Below are positions 9,149 through 16,144 of a DNA stretch of 46,143 nt, piece after piece. Under the pieces are notes generated by a model, which made no database searches, was not told where the DNA came from, and was given only the letters and a program-made list of their open reading frames with translations. Origin of the DNA: Bacteroidota bacterium (lineage in GTDB: Bacteria > Bacteroidota > Rhodothermia > Rhodothermales > JANQRZ01); the NCBI GenBank assembly GCA_038746285.1, contig JBCDKT010000030.1, positions 1 through 46,143 of the forward strand. Reading direction: 5' to 3'. Position numbers and translations under genes: made by a program. Every line of letters begins with the position of its first letter. The stretch's first letter is position 1.

Positions 9149-9182
9149 GGCGGATAGGAGGGGAGCACCTTCCTGTCCGCCC
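9149..9182. terminator. Hairpin between convergent genes
   Basis: A near-perfect stem pairs GGCGGATAGGAGG (9149-9161) with CCTTCCTGTCCGCC (9168-9181), with one wobble and one bulge. It lies between two convergent stop codons at 9122 and 9211, the position expected of a bidirectional terminator. Confidence 0.55.
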
Positions 9183-9210
9183 GCGTGCGTTTGAGAGGCG
9201 CTGCGAGGGG

Positions 9211-9855
9211 CTACCGAATCAGCAGCACCTTGCCCTGCCGCTCGACCACGCCCGCGGCATCCTCGACCGTCAGTCGCCACAGGTACACCCCGCTCGCCAG
9301 GCGCGGCGGTGCCCAGTCCGCCTCGTGCCGACCTGCCACCTGCCGTTCGTCGACGACCTCGCCCACGCGGCGGCCGAGCACGTCGTAGACCCTGAGCGAG
9401 ACCTCGCTCGGGCGCGGGAGTTCGTAGGCGAACGTGGTCTGTCCTCGGAACGGGTTGGGGTAGACCCCGCCGAGCCGGAAGGCGGCCGGCGCGGCGACCT
9501 CCAGGCGAACGGTGTGCGTCCAGGTTTGGCTGTCTACTGTGGTGACGGTGAAGCGGAGCGCAGCGGGCGTGCCGACGGGGGCGTGGGGTAGCACGTCAAA
9601 GGAGAAGGCGGCGCGGGCCTCGGCCCCGGGCGCGACGGCGTCGAGGACGACCTCGGCCGGGGTGACGGCGAGCCAGTCGGGGGCCTCGGCGAGGGCGACG
9701 CTGAGGGCTGTGGCACCGTGCTCCTCAGCGATGTTGGCAACCGTAAGGGCGAGCGTGTTGCCTTCGGCAGCAAAGGGAACGCGGTGCGCCGTCTCTGACT
9801 CTTGCGCCAGTGCAGGAATAGCAGCAAACAGAGTGATGAGAAGGACGGTACGCAT
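9211..9855 (-). CDS. Small secreted protein with T9SS sorting domain
   Basis: This 214-residue protein has a signal peptide (TVLLITLFAAIPALAQ). A single beta-sandwich-like domain covers about residues 20-125, with alternating hydrophobic strands (NTLALTVANIAEEHG, LRFTVTTVDSQTWTHTVRLEV). A T9SS type A sorting domain follows (VYPNPFRGQTTFAYELP, SLRVYDVLGRRVGEV, LASGVYLWRL). No catalytic motif is visible. It is the last of four same-strand genes after the nuclease toxin and the two small paralogues, 28 nt after the second of them, so it may be co-transcribed. Its GC content matches the chromosome rather than the toxin. A function beyond being a surface or secreted cargo cannot be assigned. Confidence 0.85.
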   Translation of the reverse strand: MRTVLLITLFAAIPALAQESETAHRVPFAAEGNTLALTVANIAEEHGATALSVALAEAPDWLAVTPAEVVLDAVAPGAEARAAFSFDVLPHAPVGTPAALRFTVTTVDSQTWTHTVRLEVAAPAAFRLGGVYPNPFRGQTTFAYELPRPSEVSLRVYDVLGRRVGEVVDERQVAGRHEADWAPPRLASGVYLWRLTVEDAAGVVERQGKVLLIR

Positions 9856-9883
9856 AGCCAGATTGAAGCAGTTGGAGATCAGT

Positions 9884-10438
9884 TTAGAACCTTTGATGGA
9901 TGACGATTTCGCCTGCCGAACGTGCTCGCTGGAAGAGTCCTTGTAAGGCTGGCACTATGTCTTCCATGCGATTCTGCACCCACGGCTCACACCCTTCAGG
10001 TTCGTACTGCGGAGCGAGTCTCAGCACTCGCCAAACACGGCGTTCAAGCTCCTGCCCGTCTATCGCTTCAAGCGCGCTGCAGATGGCATCGAGGTCTGAG
10101 CCGAGGCTGTACCGCAGCAGACGGTCGCCTTCCCACTTCGGAAGTCGCGCTCCGAACGCCGCCCAGGCGAGCGGGTCCGCAAACTCGTCCGTGATGAACA
10201 GGCTGGAGTGGTGTTCGTGAGCAGTCTCGGTGAGTACGTCGAGTACGAGCCCGTAGCTCCTCCAGAGGCGTATTTCAGGGGACGTGGGGTCCAAATCTTC
10301 TCTTTCCCCTGCGTCAGGATCGTAGGGAACCAGTTCGAAATCTAGGTACTCCGCAAAGTCGCTCAAGGAAGCTCGCCGCGAGAGCACGTCTACCGCAGGT
10401 TCAAGAGGCACCCGGATGACTGAGACGCTTATACCCAT
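9884..10438 (-). CDS. DUF1877-like protein, candidate immunity protein 2
   Basis: This 184-residue soluble protein begins MGISVSVIRVPLEPAVDVL and is clearly paralogous over its whole length to the gene just upstream. Shared blocks include LDVLTETAHEHHSSLF, FADPLAWAAFGARLPKWE, LLRYSLGSDLDAIC and ARSAGE(I/V)VIH. The N-terminal MGI...RV segment and the C-terminal helix with ARSAGEIVIH resemble DUF1877 (YfbM-like) proteins; this is a pattern judgement, not a search result. It has no signal peptide or membrane segment, so it should act in the cytosol. Its place directly after a secreted nuclease-like toxin suggests an immunity protein. The charged loop near residues 45-55 differs most from its twin. 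Confidence 0.8.
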   Translation of the reverse strand: MGISVSVIRVPLEPAVDVLSRRASLSDFAEYLDFELVPYDPDAGEREDLDPTSPEIRLWRSYGLVLDVLTETAHEHHSSLFITDEFADPLAWAAFGARLPKWEGDRLLRYSLGSDLDAICSALEAIDGQELERRVWRVLRLAPQYEPEGCEPWVQNRMEDIVPALQGLFQRARSAGEIVIHQRF

Positions 10439-10468
10439 GTCCGCTGCTAATTTTCAGGCTGTGGCAGT

Positions 10469-11020
10469 CTAGTACATTCGATGGATGACGACTTCCCCTG
10501 CCGACCGCGCTCGTCTGTAGAACTCGGGCATAGCCGGCAGCACTTTTCTTACGCGGCTCTGCGCCCATGGCCCGATTCCCCTTCCATACCCCGGCGCGAC
10601 CTTGAGCAGGCGCCGGATGCGGCGCTCTATCTCCGTCTCGTCTATCGTTCCAAGCGCGTCGCAGATAGCGTCGAGGTCCGAGCCGAGGCTGTACCGCAGC
10701 AGGGGGTCCTCCTCCCACTTCGGGAGCCGCGCCCCGAACGCTGCCCAGGCGAGCGGGTCCGCGAACTCCTCCGTGAGGAAGAGGCTAGAGTGGTGCTCGT
10801 GAGCGGTCTCGGTGAGTACGTCGAGCGTGAGCCTATACGCTTTCATGAGGTCTAGTCCAAGAGACTCGGGGTCCGGAGCGTCTCTCCTCTCTTCCTCAGG
10901 GTCGTAAGGCATCAGTTCGGTCTCGAGGTACTCGGCGAAGTCGTTGAACGACGTCCGCTGCGAGAGCATGTCCACGGCAGGCTCAAGGGGCACCCGGAGG
11001 AGGACGACGCTTATACCCAT
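10469..11020 (-). CDS. DUF1877-like protein, candidate immunity protein 1
   Basis: This 183-residue cytosolic protein starts only 5 nt after the stop of the upstream secreted nuclease gene and is presumably translated from the same mRNA. It is a tandem paralogue of the next gene (9884-10438), with both opening on the same ATGGGTATAAGCGTC-like sequence. Helical blocks LTLDVLTETAHEHHSSLFLT and FADPLAWAAFGARLPKWEED are nearly identical between the two. The C-terminus FYRRARSAGEVVIHRMY resembles DUF1877. No catalytic motif is visible. By position it is the best candidate for the cognate immunity protein of the toxin; a non-immunity role cannot be excluded. Confidence 0.82.
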   Translation of the reverse strand: MGISVVLLRVPLEPAVDMLSQRTSFNDFAEYLETELMPYDPEEERRDAPDPESLGLDLMKAYRLTLDVLTETAHEHHSSLFLTEEFADPLAWAAFGARLPKWEEDPLLRYSLGSDLDAICDALGTIDETEIERRIRRLLKVAPGYGRGIGPWAQSRVRKVLPAMPEFYRRARSAGEVVIHRMY

Positions 11021-11025
11021 GTTTG

Positions 11026-12996
11026 CTATTGGTCTATGTCAGGTGTGCAGGATACAACGAATGGATGTTCCCAGTCCATCACGAAGTCCTTGATCCAGCT
11101 CTGCACATCCGCCTTCGGTCCTATCAGGTCACCGCTGAGGTAGAAATCGCTCCCATCCCGAGTTACTCTAAGATGCATGACGTTGATGCCCCGCCTAGCC
11201 GCCTCACTCGGAAGGTTGCCTGAGCGATAGTTGCTCCCGAGCCACTCGATCCTTGGATTTTGGGAGTTGGTTGCGATTATGTAGAGCGGGGCCCCGGGCA
11301 TAACTCCCCCTTCTGCGGTGTAACTGCGAGCCAGGTCATCCATATGCGACCTATACTGACTACCCTTAATGACATCACGCCGCATCTCGTTGAACTTCAC
11401 TTCTAGGATCGACGTCACGTAGCCAGGGATGATAGGCCAGCCAGGCTTCGTTACGTCTCGGAGGCCGTTGAGCCAGCCGTCCACTGGGCGTACAGTAGGT
11501 CCAGGACCCGGACTGTACTCTATGCCAATCGGATGGCCCTGCGTTGCCGCATTTAGTGAGGCACGCACGCTAGCCTGGAAGTACATCCCCAGTTCAGAGG
11601 GCAACTGACCAGGGCAGGTGTCCCGAATCAACTGCTCGACTTCCGCCTTGGTCGCTGGGTCGTGCTCGAAGGCAAGCGCCCCTCCGCAGCCAACTCTGCC
11701 GAGACCGGGAGCTGTGTGGGCCGGCCTCCCTTGTGCCGCTTGCACCTCGAACTCAGCCTCTCCCCAAAGCCCCTCGTTGACGAATGCCGAGGCAGCTACG
11801 CGGGCAGAGTCACAGGAAATGCTATCTGCCATGAACTGCACTTGACCATCCCGCAGCTCTCCGTAAGGGACGACGAAGGCGGCACCTCGCAGTCCATCAT
11901 ACTTCAGGCTTCCCTGATCCAGCGAGGAGATGGCTACGAGCACTTGCGTCGTATCTGGCAGCGTCCCAGGACCGCACCCCGTCTTCTGGTACCTCCCGAA
12001 CACCCGAGCGGAATCGCCCGCCGCGATATCCCAGGGACTCACGGTTACTATGAGCGTGTCTGATGCCGGTGGCGGCCCGCTCCCTCGGACCACCACCTGC
12101 GCCTCGCCGCCGACGCCCCCTCCGCTCGCAAACACGCTTACTAACTCATCACACGCAGGGCCGCTCGCCAACGCCGCTTCTTTCGTATCGAAGTAGAGCC
12201 GCCCGCCGCCTCGGTCCCCGTACTCGAGCACGCGCGGCGAGCCGACGTGACCAGCTACGATGTCGTGCAATTGCCCATACGGAGACGACACCGTGTACGT
12301 GATCTCCGTCGAGTCCGCGAGCGGGGCCTGCTCACCGGAGCTGTAGACGGCGAGTGTCTGGAACGAGGCCGCCTCTCGCCCCGACTCCTGGAATGCGATC
12401 GTGTCGCGGTCAGCGGTGAGTTGGAGTGCGTCCGGCGGGTCGGCCTCGAAGCGGCCTCGCGCCGTGAGACCGGTGTACGGATACGTGTACCCTTCCAGGC
12501 ACCAGCACCGGTTCGTCCACCGGAAGCCGCAACCGATGTCGTACGTGTGCTTCGCCGTCGGCGACAGACCAGCGTTTACGTCCACCTCATCGCCGCGCGC
12601 GAACCAGAGCGAGTCGACCACCTCGTCGGCATCGACCCGGACTCGGAGCAGATCGCCGGATGCTGAGTAGTTGCGGTGGTAGTACTCGACCTCGCTGCAC
12701 ACGCCGCGGAGGTACTCGTCGCTGAAGCTGAATCCGCTCGTCACGGAGGTGCTGTGCACGTCACCATCCGATGTTGCTACGGAAAAGGTGCCCCCGAGCG
12801 GCTCTCCGGTGCTCGACGCGCCCTGCCCGTAGAAGACGTACTCGCCCTTGCCGCGCGGCTGGTAGTCGTACTGTCCCCTCGCCGCCGCCTCGGGCGCGAT
12901 CTCGACGCGCTCTTCGATGGCGACTTGTGCCTGCGCTGCCGGCACGAACGAGAGGGTGGCGCAGACCAAGAAGAGCAGGGCAGAGCAGAGACGCAT
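11026..12996 (-). CDS. Secreted protein with C-terminal PD-(D/E)xK-like nuclease domain (candidate polymorphic toxin)
   Basis: This encodes a 656-residue protein, taking the ATG at 12996 immediately before the signal peptide MRLCSALLFLVCATLSF...AQAQ; the frame is open to 13062 but the extra 22 residues look non-genuine. Residues about 25-430 are beta-rich with paired cysteines and read as Ig-like or Big-type domains (LQLTADRDTIAFQESG, SDTLIVTVSPWDIAAGDSA). The C-terminal about 220 residues form a separate alpha/beta domain with D506/D514, then E532-V-K534 (ILEVKF) and S546-Q547, the layout of restriction-endonuclease-fold toxins. A hydrophobic strand GAPLYIIATNS follows. No T9SS sorting domain is present because the nuclease occupies the C-terminus, so the route out of the periplasm is unknown. 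GC is visibly below that of the neighbours, suggesting transfer. Two small paralogues follow as candidate immunity genes. Confidence 0.8.
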   Translation of the reverse strand: MRLCSALLFLVCATLSFVPAAQAQVAIEERVEIAPEAAARGQYDYQPRGKGEYVFYGQGASSTGEPLGGTFSVATSDGDVHSTSVTSGFSFSDEYLRGVCSEVEYYHRNYSASGDLLRVRVDADEVVDSLWFARGDEVDVNAGLSPTAKHTYDIGCGFRWTNRCWCLEGYTYPYTGLTARGRFEADPPDALQLTADRDTIAFQESGREAASFQTLAVYSSGEQAPLADSTEITYTVSSPYGQLHDIVAGHVGSPRVLEYGDRGGGRLYFDTKEAALASGPACDELVSVFASGGGVGGEAQVVVRGSGPPPASDTLIVTVSPWDIAAGDSARVFGRYQKTGCGPGTLPDTTQVLVAISSLDQGSLKYDGLRGAAFVVPYGELRDGQVQFMADSISCDSARVAASAFVNEGLWGEAEFEVQAAQGRPAHTAPGLGRVGCGGALAFEHDPATKAEVEQLIRDTCPGQLPSELGMYFQASVRASLNAATQGHPIGIEYSPGPGPTVRPVDGWLNGLRDVTKPGWPIIPGYVTSILEVKFNEMRRDVIKGSQYRSHMDDLARSYTAEGGVMPGAPLYIIATNSQNPRIEWLGSNYRSGNLPSEAARRGINVMHLRVTRDGSDFYLSGDLIGPKADVQSWIKDFVMDWEHPFVVSCTPDIDQ

Positions 12997-13099
12997 CCGG
13001 GCGTGGGTCCGCGTTAGGAGCAGGGGACCGACACGACACAACAGGCAGCTTTCCTTCTGCAACTAGCCCTCTAAAAAATTAGCGACTCGTCACCCAAAT

Positions 13100-13137
13100 A
13101 GCACTGCCGGGTGAGGCGAACCCGACCCGGCAGTGCT
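13100..13137 (-). terminator. Hairpin terminator after the S9 peptidase gene
   Basis: The perfect 13-bp stem AGCACTGCCGGGT (13100-13112) / ACCCGGCAGTGCT (13125-13137) has a 12-nt loop. It lies about 22 nt after the peptidase stop on the minus strand. The flank read on that strand is ATTTGGG, only weakly U-rich. The hairpin separates the peptidase from the toxin operon promoter region. Confidence 0.6.
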
Positions 13138-13159
13138 GTTGTGCGTGATGGAGGCTGGG

Positions 13160-15247
13160 CTAGTTCGAGCCCATCGCGTCCTTCATCGTCTCATGCTCGG
13201 ACTCGGCGAGGTCCGAGACGTCGTAGCTCGGCGGGTCGCCGCCGGGTCCCATGAGGTAGTGGTCGAACCACCGCATCGCGCGCAGGGTGTAGTCGAAGCG
13301 CGCCGTCGCGTTGCGGTTGCCGTGGCCCTCGCCGGGGTAGAACACGAGCCGGACCGGGGCCTCCCCGTGCAGCTTGAGGTGGCGGTAGAGCTCCATCGAC
13401 TGCGTCGGGTGGACGCGCGGGTCGTCGGCCCCGTGCATGATCAGGAGCGGGGTCCGGCCCTGCTCGGCGTAGTAGATCGGGCTGCGCTCGAGGAAGAACT
13501 GCCAGTCGTCCCACGGGCGCTTGCGGGCGTGGACGAGAAACTCCTCGTTCGGGATGTCGGTCGTGCCGACCTTCGAGACCTTGTTCGAGATGCCGACGAA
13601 CATGACGCCGGCGGCGAAGCGCTCCGAGTAGCGGGTCGCCATCCAGCCGGTCGCGTAGCCGCCGTACGAGCCGCCCGTCACGCCGACCTTGCTCTCGTCC
13701 ACGATCCCCTCGGCGATGAGGTGGTCCACGCCGTCGACGATGTCGTCGAACTCGGCCCCGGCGGGGTCGGCCTGGCCGGCCTTCGAGAAGGCCACGCCGC
13801 GCCCGGTCGAGCCGCGGTAGTTAGGGTAAAAGACGGCGTAGCCCTTCGCGGCGGCCATCTGGCCCGGCAGCGAGTAGGCCGTCAGCCAGTTGTTGCGGTA
13901 GTGCGCCTCGGGCCCGCCGTGGACGACAGTGATGAGCGGGACACGGTCGCCGTCGCCGTGGCCGAGCGCGTGGATGAGCAGGCCCTCGATCTCCATCCCG
14001 TCGCGGGCCTCGTAGGTGATGACCTCCTGCCGGGCGAGACGCTTGCCGGCCAGCCACGGGTTCGACTCCGTGACGCGCTCGACCTCGCCGCCGGTCACGA
14101 CGTGGAGTTCGGTCGGATACGTCGGGCTACTCGCAGCGAAGGCCATGACCTCGCCGTCGTCGGAGGCAGCGAAGCCCGTGAAGACGGCCTCGCCGAAGGG
14201 AAGCAGCTCGACTTCCAGGCTCCCGTCCCGGTCGACGCGCCGAATGGCTGTCTCGACGCCCTGGTCGGCAGAGTAGCGGATCGTCTCGGCGTCCTCCCAC
14301 ATCATGCCCGTGACGTGGCCCTCGAAGTTGGGGAGCACGTCGCGGAACCGCCCGGTCGAGGCGTCGGCCACCATCAGCCGCCCCTCCTTCGGGTCGTTGA
14401 CGTCGGCGGCGGAGATCATCGCGAGGTGCTCGCCGCTCGGGCTCCACGCAACCGCCCCGAGCTTGCCGGGGTTCTCGACGCGGGCCACGACCTCGCCCGT
14501 CGCGGCGTCGAGGACGTGGACGCGCTTGCCCATGTACGAGTTGTCGACGTACGGGTCGGGCGCGATCGCGGCAGCGATGCGGGTGCCGTCGGCGCTCCAG
14601 TCGATGGTGTAGACCGTCCCCGGCACGTCCATCATCTGCGGCTCGGCGTCGGTGCCGAGGGTAGCGACGAACAGCTTGCGGTTGGGGGTCTCCTCCTCGT
14701 AGATGTCGGGCTGGTAGGGCAGCACCTCGCTTCTCTCCGCTGTCGGCTCGGCCGAGATGAAGGCGACGCGGCTCCCGTCGGGGCTCCACGCGGGCGAGCC
14801 GATGCCGCCGTCGAAGGCGAGCACCCGCGTCATCTCGCCCGTGAACGGGTCCATCGTGTAGAGCGCCGGGCGCGTGTCGTCGTTGTGGCGGGTGAGGAAG
14901 GAGACGCGCTCGCCGTCGGGCGTCCAGGTGAGGCTGCCGTGGGAGACGGCCCCGGTGCGGAGGCCGGTCGTCTGGCCGCTCTCGACGGAGTAGAGGTGGA
15001 GTTCGGAGTAGGGGCGGGCGTTGGCCTCGAACGGGTCGCGCTGCACGGTGACCGTGTAGGCGACCTGCTCGCCGTCGGGCGAGACGGCGACGGCACCGAC
15101 TGTCTGGATGCGCGCCACGTCGAGCGGCGTCAGCACGTCGTCCGGCACGGGGTCCGCGCTCTGGGCGAGGGCAGCGGGCGCGGCGACGGCGAAGAGGAGC
15201 AGGAGCGCGCCGAGACAGGGCACGCGGCGGGCAAAGGCGGTAGGCAT
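13160..15247 (-). CDS. S9 family prolyl-oligopeptidase-type serine peptidase
   Basis: This 695-residue exported peptidase resembles dipeptidyl/acylaminoacyl peptidases. It has a signal peptide (residues about 1-29, ending AALAQ) and an N-terminal WD40-like propeller (about 45-390) with repeated SPDGxxVA/SPDGEQVAY motifs. A C-terminal alpha/beta hydrolase domain (about 430-690) follows. The catalytic triad can be placed as Ser527 (GGSYGGY), Asp609 (HGADDPRV) and His642 (GEGHGN). The oxyanion region VVHGGPEAHYRNNW is present. Length and order match the family. A TTG two codons upstream (15253) is possible, but the ATG at 15247 is preferred. It is predicted to degrade peptides in the periplasm. 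The divergent ArsR-type gene begins 113 nt upstream. Confidence 0.95.
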   Translation of the reverse strand: MPTAFARRVPCLGALLLLFAVAAPAALAQSADPVPDDVLTPLDVARIQTVGAVAVSPDGEQVAYTVTVQRDPFEANARPYSELHLYSVESGQTTGLRTGAVSHGSLTWTPDGERVSFLTRHNDDTRPALYTMDPFTGEMTRVLAFDGGIGSPAWSPDGSRVAFISAEPTAERSEVLPYQPDIYEEETPNRKLFVATLGTDAEPQMMDVPGTVYTIDWSADGTRIAAAIAPDPYVDNSYMGKRVHVLDAATGEVVARVENPGKLGAVAWSPSGEHLAMISAADVNDPKEGRLMVADASTGRFRDVLPNFEGHVTGMMWEDAETIRYSADQGVETAIRRVDRDGSLEVELLPFGEAVFTGFAASDDGEVMAFAASSPTYPTELHVVTGGEVERVTESNPWLAGKRLARQEVITYEARDGMEIEGLLIHALGHGDGDRVPLITVVHGGPEAHYRNNWLTAYSLPGQMAAAKGYAVFYPNYRGSTGRGVAFSKAGQADPAGAEFDDIVDGVDHLIAEGIVDESKVGVTGGSYGGYATGWMATRYSERFAAGVMFVGISNKVSKVGTTDIPNEEFLVHARKRPWDDWQFFLERSPIYYAEQGRTPLLIMHGADDPRVHPTQSMELYRHLKLHGEAPVRLVFYPGEGHGNRNATARFDYTLRAMRWFDHYLMGPGGDPPSYDVSDLAESEHETMKDAMGSN

Positions 15248-15359
15248 AGCCAAGTGAAGTCGAGTGGAAAGTCGGCGGAAAGTACGGGCGAGGCTACGAT
15301 TCGGTCCGGCTGCGTGGGGGTCCCGCCCCTATCTTTGGATGCGCACTTGCTCCGCTGCC

Positions 15360-15686
15360 ATGAAGCCACCCCTCGTTCCCGATGCGCTCGTCGAGCGCGC
15401 CGCGCGCCGGCTCAAGGTGCTCGGCCACCCGGTCCGGCTGCGCCTCCTCAACGCCCTCCGCGCCCACGGCGAGCTGAGCGTGCAGGAGCTGATGGACCTC
15501 ACCGAGCAGCGGCAGGCGAACGCGAGTAAGCACCTCGGCCTCCTCGCCCGTGAGGGCATCGTGCGCCGCCGTAAGGAGGGGATCAACGCGTTCTACTCGA
15601 TCGCCGACCCGAGCATCGCGGGCATCTACCTCCTCATCTCGAACCGCCTGAACGAGAAGGCGGCGGAGCCTGACGCCGCGCCCTGA
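15360..15686 (+). CDS. ArsR-family winged-helix transcriptional regulator
   Basis: This 108-residue protein carries one winged-helix domain. The pattern LKVLGHPVRLRLLNALRAHGELSVQELMDLTEQRQANASKHL is the ArsR core with its recognition helix, followed by the wing (GIVRRRKEGINAFYSIADPSI). No cysteine or histidine metal-binding pair is visible in the usual ArsR/SmtB positions; the protein has no cysteine at all. It is therefore unlikely to be a classic metal sensor. The start at 15360 is placed at MKPPLVPDALVERAARRLK. It is divergent from the S9 peptidase gene and might regulate it or itself; no operator is obvious. Confidence 0.88.
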   Translation: MKPPLVPDALVERAARRLKVLGHPVRLRLLNALRAHGELSVQELMDLTEQRQANASKHLGLLAREGIVRRRKEGINAFYSIADPSIAGIYLLISNRLNEKAAEPDAAP

Positions 15687-15761
15687 CCGACGCCGACGCT
15701 CGTGCCCAGGCCCTGCTCGCTCAGGGCGGGGAGGTCCACGCCCGCCTCTTCGTCGTCGCCG

Positions 15762-16133
15762 CTACGCGCCCTCCAGCAGCACCTCGACCTTCTGGACCAG
15801 CTCGCGCGTGCCGAAGGGCTTGGTCACGTAGTCGTCGGCCCCGAGCGCGAGGCCTTTGGTCACGTCTACGTCGCGGCCCTTGGCGGTCAGAAGAATGATC
15901 TTGGTGTTGGCGAACTCGGCGTGCTCGCGGACCGTCTGGCAGACCTCAAAGCCGCTCCGGCGCGGGAGCATCACGTCGAGCAGGACGAGGTCCGGGTAGA
16001 CCGAGTGGACGGCCTCGAGCGCGGCCTCGCCGTCGCGGGCAATCGTGACCTCGTGCCCGGCCTGCTTCATCAGGAACTCCAGCGAGAGCACGATGCTCGG
16101 CTCGTCGTCTACGATCAGAACTTTGTGCGGCAT
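15762..16133 (-). CDS. CheY-like single-domain response regulator
   Basis: This 123-residue protein is a receiver domain only. The acidic pocket is Asp9/Asp10 (VLIVDDEPS), the phospho-acceptor is Asp53 (LVLLDVMLP), with Thr83 (LLTAK) and Lys105 (YVTKPFG) completing the switch set. No DNA-binding output domain follows, so it must signal by protein contact or pass phosphate on. It starts 11 nt after the stop of the SLC5-kinase hybrid on the same strand, making a cognate pair very likely. In CrbS/CrbR and CbrA/CbrB systems the partner regulator has a DNA-binding domain; here that is missing. Confidence 0.95.
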   Translation of the reverse strand: MPHKVLIVDDEPSIVLSLEFLMKQAGHEVTIARDGEAALEAVHSVYPDLVLLDVMLPRRSGFEVCQTVREHAEFANTKIILLTAKGRDVDVTKGLALGADDYVTKPFGTRELVQKVEVLLEGA

Positions 16134-16144
16134 GGAAGCAGGCG

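Noticed and set aside
13133-15529. 798-codon open frame opposite the S9 peptidase
   Set aside because: This is an antisense shadow; the minus-strand peptidase has a complete catalytic triad.
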